NCBI GenBank assembly: GCA_003184365.1
Contig: NKYR01000010.1
Coordinates: forward strand, 434,001-498,000
Length of the DNA: 64,000 bases
Reading direction: 5' to 3'
Origin: Evernia prunastri
Taxonomy: Eukaryota > Ascomycota > Lecanoromycetes > Lecanorales > Parmeliaceae
The translations under genes were made by a program, and so were the position numbers. The notes under the pieces are model-generated. The model did no database searches and had not been told where the DNA came from. It saw nothing but the letters and a program-made list of their open reading frames with translations. Of this stretch, positions 23,300 to 33,360 are shown in pieces. Position 1 is the first letter of the stretch; every line of letters begins with the position of its first letter.

Positions 23300-24568
23300 A
23301 TGTCTCTTCTTCAGTACCCATTCACCTGCGCCCCCAAATGGGCCGAGGCGGCAACAAGCTATGTGGATCTAAGTCGCCTAATGCCGAGTGCACCCCCACT
23401 GAGGACGGCCATTCAGAACGTCCACGTATGGGATGGCCATCAGCGGATCCCCAACACCACCATCGTCATCGAAGGGAAGATCATTTCCTTAACCGGTGAC
23501 ACCGCTGGAGCCAAGCTGGTGGATGGCAAGGGCGGCTTCCTTATGCCCGGCCTCATAGATGCCCATGTTCATGCTTCCACCAGAAATGCTCTAGATATTC
23601 TGGCCCACTATGGAATCACGACAGCCTTCGACTTGGGATCCTTTCCTTCCTCCCAAATGCCTCAATGGCGCGATGTCGGCGATCAGGGACTCACGTCCCT
23701 CTTGTTTTCCGGCGGAGCGGCCTGCGTGGGCGGTGGCTTTCCGGCAATCGTCCCCGGCTTCCCAAAGGACGGGTTGATCCACAGCGAAGAAAACGCGACC
23801 AACTACGTGGAGACCCGGCTCCGCGAGGGCGTCGACTACCTCAAAATCTTCATCAACGGCGCCGGGCAACCGAAGCAGGAGTACCAGCAGATCATCAAGG
23901 ACAGGGCCGACGCCGCCGGCAAGATGGTAATCAGCCACGCGCCCAACTACCACTCCCAGACCGTCGCCCGCGCCGTCGGCGGGAAATTCATCACCCACGC
24001 CCCCAAGGACAAGGCCCTGACCGACGCCGACGTGCGGGAGATGCGCGGCAAGAACCAGACCGCCATCCCGACCCTCGTCCTGATGCGCCAGATCAGCCGC
24101 ATCGGCCGCTGGCTCGGGAAGCCGCACCACTACCGCTTCGCCAACGCCAGCGTCGCCCGCATGCACGCGCACGGCGTCCCCGTCCTCGTCGGCACCGACG
24201 CCACAAAACTCCTCCACGGCTTCGTCCCCTACGGCTCCAGCTTCCACGCCGAGATGCAACTCCTCGCCGGCGCCGGCTTGCCCCTCGCCGACGTCCTCCG
24301 GGCGGCCACGTCGGGCGCCGCGGACCACTTCGGCCTCGGGGACCGCGGCGTCATCAGGCCCGGCGCGCGGGCGGATCTCCTCCTCCTGGCCGCGGACCCG
24401 CTGGTGGATATCGCCAATTCGGACCGGATCGTGGGGGTCTGGACGGCGGGGACGGCGGTCCAGGGTTCGTTCGGCATGTGTTCCGCCGCGGTCGTTTGGT
24501 TCCCGTTGACGTTGGCGCTGTCGTTGGGTGGGGCGGTTGGGCTGTACGTCGCGGTGCGGAGACTGTAG
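23300..24568 (+). CDS. Amidohydrolase-superfamily metal-dependent hydrolase
   Basis: Single exon, 422 aa. The protein has the amidohydrolase scheme: a small N-terminal beta domain, PGLIDAHVH with the metal-binding H89-V90-H91 pair, YLKIF (candidate bridging lysine), SHAPN and ITHAP histidines, and GTDAT with the catalytic Asp. This fits the imidazolonepropionase/prolidase-like branch that hydrolyses amide or related bonds. The substrate cannot be read from sequence. A hydrophobic stretch near residues 393-418 is unusual for a soluble enzyme and may anchor the C-terminus in a membrane. The coding region is GC-rich, most of all in its 3' half, unlike the AT-richer flanks. The start at 23300 is the first ATG; a few N-terminal residues could be excluded. 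Confidence 0.85.
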   Translation: MSLLQYPFTCAPKWAEAATSYVDLSRLMPSAPPLRTAIQNVHVWDGHQRIPNTTIVIEGKIISLTGDTAGAKLVDGKGGFLMPGLIDAHVHASTRNALDILAHYGITTAFDLGSFPSSQMPQWRDVGDQGLTSLLFSGGAACVGGGFPAIVPGFPKDGLIHSEENATNYVETRLREGVDYLKIFINGAGQPKQEYQQIIKDRADAAGKMVISHAPNYHSQTVARAVGGKFITHAPKDKALTDADVREMRGKNQTAIPTLVLMRQISRIGRWLGKPHHYRFANASVARMHAHGVPVLVGTDATKLLHGFVPYGSSFHAEMQLLAGAGLPLADVLRAATSGAADHFGLGDRGVIRPGARADLLLLAADPLVDIANSDRIVGVWTAGTAVQGSFGMCSAAVVWFPLTLALSLGGAVGLYVAVRRL

Positions 24569-24740
24569 GTCTGTCTTTCTTATGGGGAAAGGGATGGGGA
24601 TTCTCTGTACTGGTTGCTATTCAATACGATGAAAGAGTGAGGGAGAGGAAGGGAAAGGGAGGTAATAGGTCTAGCGGCGGCGTCGAAGCCATGTCCCGGG
24701 GAGTTGGGAGGCAGTCTGCGTGTGCGGTGTGGATCTTTGA

Positions 24741-24832
24741 CTTGACTTGCTTGCTCGCTTGCTCGCTTGCTTATTTGCTTGCCTGCTTCCATGCTTCTAT
24801 GCTTACTTGCTCGCTCGCTCGCTTGGCTTTCA
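24741..24832 (+). repeat. CTTG/CTCG tetranucleotide microsatellite
   Basis: Imperfect (CTTG)n, (CTCG)n and (CTTC)n array just after the amidohydrolase stop codon. Confidence 0.8.
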
Positions 24833-24959
24833 TTGCTTGGGTCTCTTTGCCCGGCGATGCCCTGCCGGATGCTGGGGCTAGGGGGTGCTAGGGTCGGGAT
24901 CGTCACCACAGTACTCAGGACTGAGGAGTAGCCGGGGTAATTTTTCGCAGGGCATGGCA

Positions 24960-25175
24960 AATGGCAAACTGGCAAATTTCGCACTGCATGGTTTTTGTTT
25001 TTGTTTCCGCATAGCATGGTTCATTATCGCATAGCATGGGGGGGTTTCATTTCTTCATTTCTTCTTTTTTTCTTTCTCTCGCACAGCACGGTCATTTTGT
25101 CTCGCACGGCACGGTCACTGTTTTCGTATGGCAGGGCAGTGATATCGCAATAATATCGCATAGGCTGGCAGGGAT
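24960..25175. repeat. Cluster of TCGCATA/GCACGGCA-like units
   Basis: Short spaced units: CGCATAGCATGG twice, CGCACAGCACGGTCA and CGCACGGCACGGTCA, and ATATCGCATAGG. The core TCGCATA is the reverse complement of TATGCGA, found at 21665-21715 and 27185-27215. Confidence 0.6.
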
Positions 25176-25557
25176 ATGATATGATTCCGTGTTAGGCACA
25201 AGGATGACCAACGGGGATGTATTTCGTGGTCTTGATGGGATTGAAAGTGAAATTGAAATTGAAAATGAAAAAGAAAACGAAGGTGGGTGCTGTTTATATA
25301 GGTCTTTTCCTAACTAGGATTTGGGGGCGTCTTGGTTCTGTCCTGTTCGATCCGGTTTCCCAATTGATGACGATGAGGGGGGTCCGGGACGTTTTCTTGT
25401 CCCCCGCAAGCCCGCACGTACGCCCCGTGGCTGTATTGCCCGCAGGCGTATATAGCTTCTCTCCTTTTTTTTCTTTTCTTTTCTTTCTCAGCTCAGGTCA
25501 GGTCTATGGTTTTTTATAACTTCTCCGGGTCTGTCGTTGCACTTTCGTTTGCTAAAC

Positions 25558-25668
25558 TGTCCGGATCTGTTGATTCGTTACTCCGCTGTCTGGATCTTGA
25601 ATTGTTACTTCACTGTCTGGATCTTGTATTGTTACTCCGCTGTCCGGATCTTGTATTTTCACTTCGGG
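25558..25668 (+). repeat. Minisatellite, ~30 bp unit, about four copies
   Basis: Units of the form CTGTCCGGATCTTGTATTGT followed by TACTCCG, with small variants. Confidence 0.8.
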
Positions 25669-25737
25669 TTTCTGTGGTGCTTGCGGTAGGTAGGCGTGAG
25701 GATGAGGGCCGTTTTTCCTTTTCTTGACACTGAGGTG

Positions 25738-25845
25738 AGGAGGGGGGGTGAAGGAAGGGGGGAGGGGAGGGGAAGGGGAGGGGAAAGGGAGGGGAAGGGA
25801 AGGGGAAAGGGGAGCGGAAGGGAAAGGGGAAGAGGTAGTTAGAGC
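25738..25845 (+). repeat. Polypurine GGGGAA tract with G-quadruplex potential
   Basis: Nearly pure A/G on the plus strand, with many runs of three or more G. Such a tract can form quadruplex or triplex DNA; that is inference. Confidence 0.75.
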
Positions 25846-26204
25846 GGGGAAATTATACGGTTTAGGCTGTTTTTTGGTGACTCTGGATATGATGGTGTGT
25901 TATGTGATGAGATGGCTAATGGCGAGTTGGGTCTTTGGGCGCGCGTAGGATTGTCCGGTAGCATTGTTGGGTAGGCTGTGAGAGGGGGGGGTCAAGCGAA
26001 TCTTGGGTCTGGTGTGTGTGTGTCTGTATTGCTGTCGTGGGTACGGCTCTTTAAGCTGGGTGGGTGGTGGTTCAACACGGAGACTTGTTCTCGTCGGTGG
26101 GGGGTTCTGAGACGGGGATGGAGTGCAATTCGCGGCGGGCTTGGTGTTTGATTTTGATTTTGGGGAGTTTTTTTGTGTGTGCTTTTGTGACGGTTTGAGA
26201 TGGA

Positions 26205-26265
26205 TATGGAGATGGAGACGGGAGATGGGAGATGGGAGATGGAGATGGAGATGGAGATGGATGGA
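26205..26265 (+). repeat. GGAGAT hexanucleotide array
   Basis: Repeated GGAGAT/GGGAGAT units followed by further G-rich DNA to about 26470. Confidence 0.75.
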
Positions 26266-26787
26266 CGGTGGTTGGAGTGAAAGGGGAGGCTGAGGAGGTG
26301 GATGGTGGAGGGCTTGGTGGAGGGCTTTTGGTGGGGGGGAAGGGGGGGAGGGGGGATGTGGGCAGTGTGGGTAGTGGGCCTGGATGGGTTGTGTGGTGTA
26401 AGGGGGATGCTTGGGGGGAGGGGGTTAGTGGGCTAGATGCGTAGAGGTGTGGAAGGGAGGGGACGGGATGGGATGGGTTGGGGAGAGTCAGTCGGAGTCG
26501 GCGGGATGGTGCCCACGTCTGGGCGGGGCGGCTGGTGACGGCTAGATATCGAGAGTAAGGGTCGGAAAAGGAAAATACAGAAGGAGGGGAGGAGGAGGGG
26601 GCGTGTATTCAGTCCGCGAAGTTAAAAGGGTCGGCGGTAGCGACTCCACTCTGTGGGTTTTATATCTTGTCAAGGGGCGAATGGATTCAATGCATCAACA
26701 TTCCTGTTTTTGTTCCTAATGGTGGACTATGTCTTGATAAACCTTGCTCTTCAAAATGATCATGCCACATTCCATAGACAGCAAAAA

Positions 26788-26875
26788 CCAGCCGGAATCG
26801 TGTCGTTGTTGTGGCGGGAGGTCTCAAACATCGGGGGCCGCAGTACGTAGCTACCCTGAAGGAGGCAGGTATATT
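26788..26875 (+). repeat. Partial third copy of the 205 bp repeat
   Basis: GGAATCGTGTCGTTGTTGTG, GGAGGTCTCA, CGGGGGCC and AGCTACCCTGAAGGAGGCA follow the same order as in 21170-21374, with insertions. Confidence 0.55.
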
Positions 26876-27505
26876 CATCAATCCCCTCCGCCGCCCCCCG
26901 GGCCCCGTGCTAAAGAGAGAAAAAGAACCTCGCGTGCTTGTGCAGCGTAGAGCTGGAGTGGAGAAATGGAGTATATACGGATGCGTGGGGGTTGGGGAAG
27001 AGGGGAAGGGGGGGGGGGGTGCTATGTCTCGACTCTCTGGAAGAGATTGGAATCGAGAGTTCAACGCTGATGAGAAAGGGGAAGTCTATGTGGTATAGAG
27101 TTTCTGTCAACACGCGAATCTGCTGGTCAGCGCGATGTCTGATATGAGTCTCGTCCCTGTTATTTGCTAATGCGAATTTTGCTACGCTTTATGCGATATC
27201 ATTGTGCTTATGCGATTATTGCAGGCGCTGCGGGCGTGCTATGGGAAATATGTAACCGTGCAAGGCGGGAATACCGTACTATGTATGCGAAATTGTCATG
27301 CCGTGTGATCGGCTGACTTCAAGTACCACTGTTGGGAGGAAGGAAGGAAGATGTAAAAAAAAGCGAAAAAAAAGGAGAAGTAAAAAAAACCACAGACGAA
27401 GGACACGCACGCGCACGCACGCATTATTTATCAAATCCAAACGACCTCAACCCTGAGCTTTTAAAAAGAAGAAAGAAAAAGAAAGAAAGTCATCACGTAA
27501 CGATC

Positions 27506-29070
27506 CTATATCCCGGGTCCCTCCTCCTTCTTCCTCTTCCTCCTCTTCTTCCTCACGACCCAATGCGAGCTCCTGTACACGTTCTGCAACATGCTCTCCG
27601 GATTCTGGATATACCCCGCCGTACCGCCGCCGCCGTTCCTGATCTCGTGCGTCTCGACGTCGAAGCCCATGCTCTGGACGAGTGCCAGCACTTCTTCGTC
27701 CGTTAGCTCGAAGGCACCGGGCTCGTCGATGCCGGTCTTTTCGCGGGGTGCCTCGTCGGTCCTCGCCGGGCGGTGAGAGGGGGGATGAGAGGGATGATGA
27801 TGTGGTTCTTCTGCTGCTGATGATGGGGGGGCTCGGTCCGAGAAATGCCATAACAAGGGCCCGAGGTTCGTCCACAGGCCGTCGTCCCGTAGGCAGTTGT
27901 GGACCGTTTCGATGTACCGGATCAGATTCGGAGCCGTGTCGATGAAATATACCGTCACGACGGCGTCGAAGGTGTCTTTGTGCGCCTCGTCTCCGTACAG
28001 GAGTATGAAATCCGCCGCCGTCATACTCATCCGGGAGGCGGCGTTGCCAGTCACGTGGCCGAAGACGTCCTCGAGGGCGCTCCCGGGATGCACGTCCGGT
28101 ACTTTCACCTTTTTCAGCTGATGCTCCCGGCTGACCAGGTTGGAGAAGTCGAGCGCGAAGGGGTACAGATCGAACTGCTGGCCCTTGACCGTGTGGTTCA
28201 GGACCCAGTTCGACGCGATGAGCTGGTGGTAGGATATCTCGTTCCCCTCGACCGTGTACCCCCGCCGGCAGAGCTCGAAGACCAGACGCCCGAGGCCGGC
28301 GCCAGGGACCAGGATCCGGACGTCGTGTTTGGACGGGGCGCGCCAGAAGGCGCGGACGACGTCTTGGATCACGGGCTCGTAGCAGGCTCGGCGCTCGGCG
28401 GCGCCGTCGTGCGACCAGTCGCGGTACAGCTGCCGGATCGTGGAGCGCGCTTTGTCCGTGTCGGATGGCTTGGCCGTGTCGCGCCAGTCGGTCGTCCTCG
28501 GGGCCTCCTGGTCCTCCGCGCTTCCGGAGCTAGAGGGTCCGGGAGTCTCGAGGTCGATGATGGCAGGGGACTTGGTGCCGCCGACGCCGAAGGATACGAG
28601 GGCCGTGTCGAGCATTTCCGAAGCGATTTCGGCGTTGGCGTCGATCGCGTCGTCGACGCGGTCGAAGGTCGAGAGCAGGTTGAAGGGTGGGGCGGCGAGG
28701 GTGCGCCATTGGGATGTGGGGAGGGCGTAGAAGTTTTGGCGGCGGCGGTGCGTCACGTTGTAGTGGGCTGTCTTCCGGTATTGGCTGTGCGATTTGATGA
28801 GCTGGGTGGAAAGGTAGCGTGGCTTTTTCAGATAGGAAAAGTGCACTACATCAAAGGCTGCTGGAACCACGGAATTTTTGTAGAACTGTATGAGATGATC
28901 AAAGCAACAGATACGTGAATACTAAGTTAAGGAACACGATGTGAAAGCAGTAGGTACTCAAATCCCCTGCGGCGACAATATACGTACCGAAAGGAGTCAA
29001 GAGCAGCGAAGAGAACTCGTCGCTCTTCCGAGTCTGCAAATGGACTTGGTGTATCAGACTCTTGAGCCAT
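27506..29070 (-). CDS. Carnosine N-methyltransferase-like protein (N2227 family)
   Basis: Two exons (29070-28988 and 28784-27506) keep phase and encode 453 aa. Exon 1 gives an N-terminus starting MAQESDTPSPF and ending LFAALDSF; it joins RQYRKTAHYNVTHRRRQ, a well-conserved N-terminal block of N2227 methyltransferases. LVPGAGLGRL (186-195) is the AdoMet-binding glycine loop. Later YEP, DFS and VVTVYFIDTA segments fit the family. The family methylates carnosine or related histidine-containing substrates in animals and yeast; the fungal substrate is uncertain. A His/Pro-rich insert occurs near residues 370-390. The 203-nt intron is long for this window. The gene shares a 197-bp divergent promoter with the PAC4-like gene. 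Confidence 0.88.
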
Positions 29071-29267
29071 TTTCAGAATTAATTCTGTTACAAATTTCTA
29101 CGGCGAAATGAATGGAGAAGAAGAAAGAAGGCTGGAGAAGATTTCGAGAACGGCGTTTGATACGCCAAGAGCGTAGGGCTGAGGGTTGTGAACGAATTGC
29201 CTGTGTATCTTAGTACTCAACAACACCTCTCCAAAGCAATTGACCTATCTTAGCGCAGACGTCTGAT
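29071..29267. promoter_or_regulatory. Bidirectional promoter region
   Basis: Only 197 bp separate the start codons of two divergent housekeeping-type genes, so regulatory sequence must be shared. No TATA box was seen. Confidence 0.6.
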
Positions 29268-29833
29268 ATGCCTTTCATCATGCCCGCATCTTCAGATATC
29301 ACAACTGTTGCACAATCACCTCCAGAACCCACTGCAGCCGCCGCAATCTCCGCATCGCCTTCGCTCCACCCCCAGCAACTCTCCGTCGCTCTCCCTCTCT
29401 CGCCGCACACGACCCTCCATCTTCAGATCACACCCCTCGAGACGTCCACCATGGTTTTCCTAACAACCACAGATCCGTCCTCCAGCTCCTCCCTCAGTGC
29501 CCTCGGATCATTCGTCTATGCTATGCCCAACGTAACTTCACCCCACTACCTACTCCCATCCCCTGGCACCTCCTACATGAACAGCATGGCTGACATTAGC
29601 TCGCGATCTAGCGCTTACAACCCTCCGAGCCCCTCAGCACGCCTCTCTATGCAGTCCACGCAAGCGTTGACTTCGCAACCAGAGTGGCTAAAATATTGGC
29701 GAGGAGAACGGGAAAGCCCGCGTATGTGAGCTGTAGTGCCGTCTTTGGGAGCTCAGACATCGAGGAAGAGATGGCGGCTGTGCGTGCTGCGGTCGAGAGT
29801 GTGATGGGCGTGTTGGATGAGGGTAAGCGGTGA
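29268..29833 (+). CDS. Proteasome assembly chaperone 4-like protein
   Basis: Two exons (29268-29531, 29612-29833) give 161 aa. The 80-nt intron runs from a GTAACT donor to a GATCTAG acceptor with a GCTGAC branch site, and phase is kept. Features of the PAC4/Poc4 fold can be read: a beta hairpin LHLQITPLETSTMVFLTT, then SLSALGSFVYAMP, PLSTPLY, DFATRVAKILARRTGKPAYVSCS and a C-terminal helix. PAC4 works with PAC3 as a chaperone in building the 20S alpha ring. The N-terminal ~35 residues are low-complexity Ala/Ser/Pro; the first ATG or the one at 29280 could be used. Confidence 0.78.
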
Positions 29834-30433
29834 GCGGTGAGCAATGATCGCACATACCGTAGCGGAATGCAGAGGGGGTCGTGCAAGGCAAGGCTGTAAG
29901 TCAAAGGAGACCAACGGCTATGAAAATCTTAGGTAGGGCTGCCGAGAGTGCGGCTCGAGTACCACCTACGAGAGGATCTGTCGATGGACCGCTACTGAAA
30001 GCGCCCAAAGGACCTTTGACGCCTATGACAAGCTGGAGCACACTCAAGCGAGAAACTCAGAAGGTACTAAACGCCCTATGACGGGCTGGACACTGCACTG
30101 CGAACTACTGATCGCGGTTGTGTTCTGTTCCCCTGCTTTCCACAATTGCCAAGCTGCGATTAGCTGTCAGTAAGCACTATACACTAAAAAGGAGGTGACC
30201 TGAGTCTGAGCTTAGTACGGGTCATTATGACGTTGGAGTATTTCTTGTGCAGTATAAGTTTTTGGGTGTCTGCTCTCTGTCGCTTCTTCTTGCTGAGAGA
30301 ACTGTAGAGATATATACAAGGTTGATACAAGGGAATTGACACCCGCCAGTTTCCCTGCGCCTTACCCCTCTCGAATCGCGAAGCGTCGAAAGAGTCACAA
30401 GCACACCTCTTCTGTGCTTACTCGGATTCGTCG
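29834..30433. other. Intergenic
   Basis: No gene or repeat was recognised in this 600 bp. Confidence 0.5.
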
Positions 30434-32113
30434 TCATCGACCTCCTCTGGCCTCTGCCCAGTCCTTTACACCCCAGGCCTCGGCTTCCTGAGCCTCTGGG
30501 TCCCAGGCCTCTTCTTCCGAGTCCTCTTCCTGCTCAGCCTCCACCTCCGAGTCCTCTGCCATCTCAACCTCCACCTCCGAGTCCTCTGCCTGTTCAGCCT
30601 CTGCCAGCTCAGCAACACCGTACTGAGCGACACCGCCAGTCCATCTGTTCACTGATGTCAGCCGCGGTGCCTCATCCGTGTTCCCTGCAGCCGCCCACAC
30701 GAGTCTGAACTGCTCTTGCAGCATGGCCCACTGCGAGAGATAGTTGTCTCCCGGATGTGTCAGCACCGGCTCTTGTCCAGTCAAGAACCTGAACTCCTGA
30801 ATGGTGGGCTCAAGGGCATTTCGCAGTAACGCTTCTTCTTGAGCGTTCTGCGGTTCATCGTTGCGTGAGTCGGAAGGTTCGATGAGGCTGCTGGATACGC
30901 TGCCTTCGTCGCTGGTGTCATCGTCTGAGGCTTGGTCTCCGGCTTGAGGCCCTTGACCGGCATCGTGACCGTCGGTGTCGTCGGTCAGATCGTCATCCTC
31001 CTCGTCGCTCGCCTGAGCAGCCGGATCTGCAGCTGCAGCTCCCGAACTCGGTCCTGCAACCGCACCGCCTTTCGCGGCCCTTCTCTCGAGCCTGCTGATC
31101 CGGCGTGCGCGAGTAGGCGCTTTGCTTTCCTTGCTCTTCTTCAGGCCGATCAGAGCGTACTCCGCTTTGTCTGCGGCAGTCAGGTCGGTGTCCGCGGCGA
31201 GATTTCTATCTCTTTGCTCCTTGGTTCGTCGGTCGTCCAGAAGCAGAGTTTGCTTCTCTCTGTGGGCCTTTTTCACCCAGCTGATAAGGCTCGCTCTGGT
31301 TCGGGCATTGCTCGCCCGCTTCGACAGGACTCGCTTGTCGAACGCTGGGACCCTCTTCCCAGCCACCACCTTCGTCCACACCCGGGCTTCGATATCACCC
31401 AAGCTGATGCGGCTGTCCGCCCTGGTCCAGGCCTCTATCCTCAGCCCCTCGACCACGGAAGATATGGTCAGCGGGAGATGGAAGTCTCGGATCGGCTGGT
31501 CATGAGTATCAAGGACGATACGCCCTTTGTACTTCATGACCCCAACTTCATATGTTGGGTTGACCCAGTCCTTTGGACGCTCCCAGAGCTTGAGGAGCGC
31601 AGGCCAAAACCGCCGATCGCTCATGTCCCACGTCACCTGGGTGCTCTCCACCGCGGTGACGTCCAGGGGGTCGTTGCCATACTCCGGCTGCCCGTTGACT
31701 GTTATCCGGTCAGCATAAAGTCCCCGAAGAGTTCCAGACAAACAAACCGTATCTGAGGCCGCCCCTCCTCGCCTTCCTCAACAACTCCCTCCAGATCTCA
31801 TAATGATGGATAGGCGGCTTCTCTTCGCCGCCTTCCTCATCATCACCTTCCTCCTCCTCGCTGCTCTCTTCCCCGCTGCTCTCATCCTCTTCCTCCTCCT
31901 CTTCCTCTTCTGCCCGTCGTCTTATGGGCGGGAACGGGCCGCGGGGCCGGGCGCTCGGGCTCTCCGGAGCGCTCCTTGCTGCCTCCCCTAATTTAGAAAA
32001 TATGATTAGCTACCCGCCACTGTTTGAGTCGCCGACTTTCAAAACTTACCTGACGCCCGCCGTGCGGCTCTGAGCGCGCGAGCGGCCTGCGTTGAAGGCC
32101 CTGGTTCCCCCAT
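30434..32113 (-). CDS. Unrecognised acidic low-complexity protein, paralog A
   Basis: Three exons (32113-32050, 31987-31748, 31698-30434) join in phase to 522 aa. Introns have GTAAGT...AATTAG and GTTTGT...AACAG with a GCTGAC branch site. The layout is: a short basic N-terminus; an acidic E/S/D run; HHYEIWRELL; a core domain with LPLTISSVVEGLRIEAWTR; RNLAADTDLT; a second acidic D/T/S run; an EFRFLTGQEP...YLSQWAMLQEQF block followed by WTGG; and a C-terminal tail of EDSEVE repeats. The same blocks in the same order are found in the gene at 37444-39222, so they are paralogs. No known domain was recognised. Charge pattern and disorder suggest a nuclear or chromatin-type protein, but that is inference. 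A minisatellite-like array lies upstream. Confidence 0.75.
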
Positions 32114-32439
32114 GTCTTCAAGATCTCGAGTTGATTGGAGATCTTGACTTGACAGGTACTCCTCACTTGGTCCGAATCTCGACCGGGTAGAAAGAGATCC
32201 GGCAACGGCAAGAGTAGGAGAGGACCTTGGTGTGGGAGGTCGAAGAAGGATTTTTGGCCTCGACTGGAGTCTTGACTGGCTAAGGTAGCCTCTGCAGATG
32301 TGTAAAGCAGCAGAGCGTTGTGTGCTATGCGAGTCAAGAGTCTAGCTGTGGAGGCGCTGGAGGGAAAATATATAGGAGGGAGGGAGGTGTGCGGGAGGGG
32401 GATTATATAGGCACAGAGGATGCTGGAGATTCATCCTCT

Positions 32440-32740
32440 GTCCGCGAAATGAATATTTATGTATAAGTGATGGTGGTGTTCCCTTCAATGATGCAAAACG
32501 CAGAAGTGATGTTTGAAAAGTTGAATAAAGCGAGCAGAACGCAGCAGTGACAGCAGCAGGAAAGCCAATGTGATGCAAACTCAGCAATGACATGTTGAAA
32601 CCCCTCAAAGACATGGAAAACGCAGAGTGACATTGGAACAAAAAGGCAAAAGAAGGTGCGGGGCAGAGATATATAGTGATGTAAAGAAAAACGCAGCAGT
32701 GACTGCTTGTCCTCAAAAACGGGGCAGTGATGGAAAATGT
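32440..32740 (+). repeat. Irregular ACGCAGCAGTGAC-type short repeats
   Basis: Units such as AACGCAGAAGTGATG, AACGCAGCAGTGAC, AACGCAGAGTGAC and ACGGGGCAGTGATGG recur every 30-60 bp. Confidence 0.55.
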
Positions 32741-32783
32741 TTTAATGATGAAGGTTCGGGGTGCAGAAAAATGTCTACTTATA

Positions 32784-33360
32784 GGCAGAGGTGAATGCTC
32801 TGCAGTCACATTTTGTCACACAGCCTGATAGTGACTCTCTACCAGCTTCACAATTGCAAGGTTTGTGCATTCCCTTTTTGGACGGATTTTTTTAAAGACA
32901 ACAAGCAGAGGTGAATGCAGTGATTCCCTACCAGCTTCACAATTGCAAGATTCACGCATTCTCAAAAAAAAAGAGAAGCAGGGGTGAATGCTCTGCTAAT
33001 CACATCTTGTCACAGAACCTAACAGTGACTCTCTAGTTACACCTCCATCTTTGCAGATTTGGTGCAATCCCTTTAGTGACTTTCTTCCTTGTCCTTTTCT
33101 CAAGAAAATAAGCAGAGGTGGGTGCTCTGCTAATCATATCTTGTTCATAAACAATGACCTTTTACAAGCTCCACCAATGCCAGGTTTGCCCACTCCCTTG
33201 TCGGGCCCTTTTTTTTCTTTCTTCTTTTTTGAACAGTCAAGCAGAGGTGAATGCTCTGCTAATCTAATCACATCTTTTCATAGAACCTAATAGTGACTCT
33301 CTACAAGCTTCACATTTGCCAGGTTCACGCATTCTCCTTTTGGGCATTCTTTTCTTTGTA
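32784..33360 (+). repeat. Minisatellite-like array of about five 70-135 bp units
   Basis: Each unit starts GCAGAGGTGAATGCTCTGC or a variant, then TCACATCTTGTCA, AGTGACTCTCTA, AGCTTCACAATTGC, and a pyrimidine-rich end. Unit starts are near 32784, 32905, 32977, 33112 and 33241. GCAGAGG...CTCTGC is itself a small palindrome. The array lies ~670 bp upstream of the start of paralog A. Confidence 0.8.

Larger units (their letters stand above)
24569..27505. other. Low-complexity, purine/G-rich spacer
   Basis: No gene was recognised over ~2.9 kb. It is a mosaic of CTTG tetranucleotides, GCATAGCATGG-like units, a ~30 bp minisatellite, GGGGAA polypurine runs and GGAGAT hexamers. Open frames are repeat-derived. 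Confidence 0.7.

Noticed and set aside
23591..24328. 245-codon minus-strand frame opposite the amidohydrolase
   Set aside because: Shadow frame caused by the high GC codon use of the real gene.
27899..28918. 339-codon plus-strand frame opposite the methyltransferase
   Set aside because: Shadow of the minus-strand gene; no domain.
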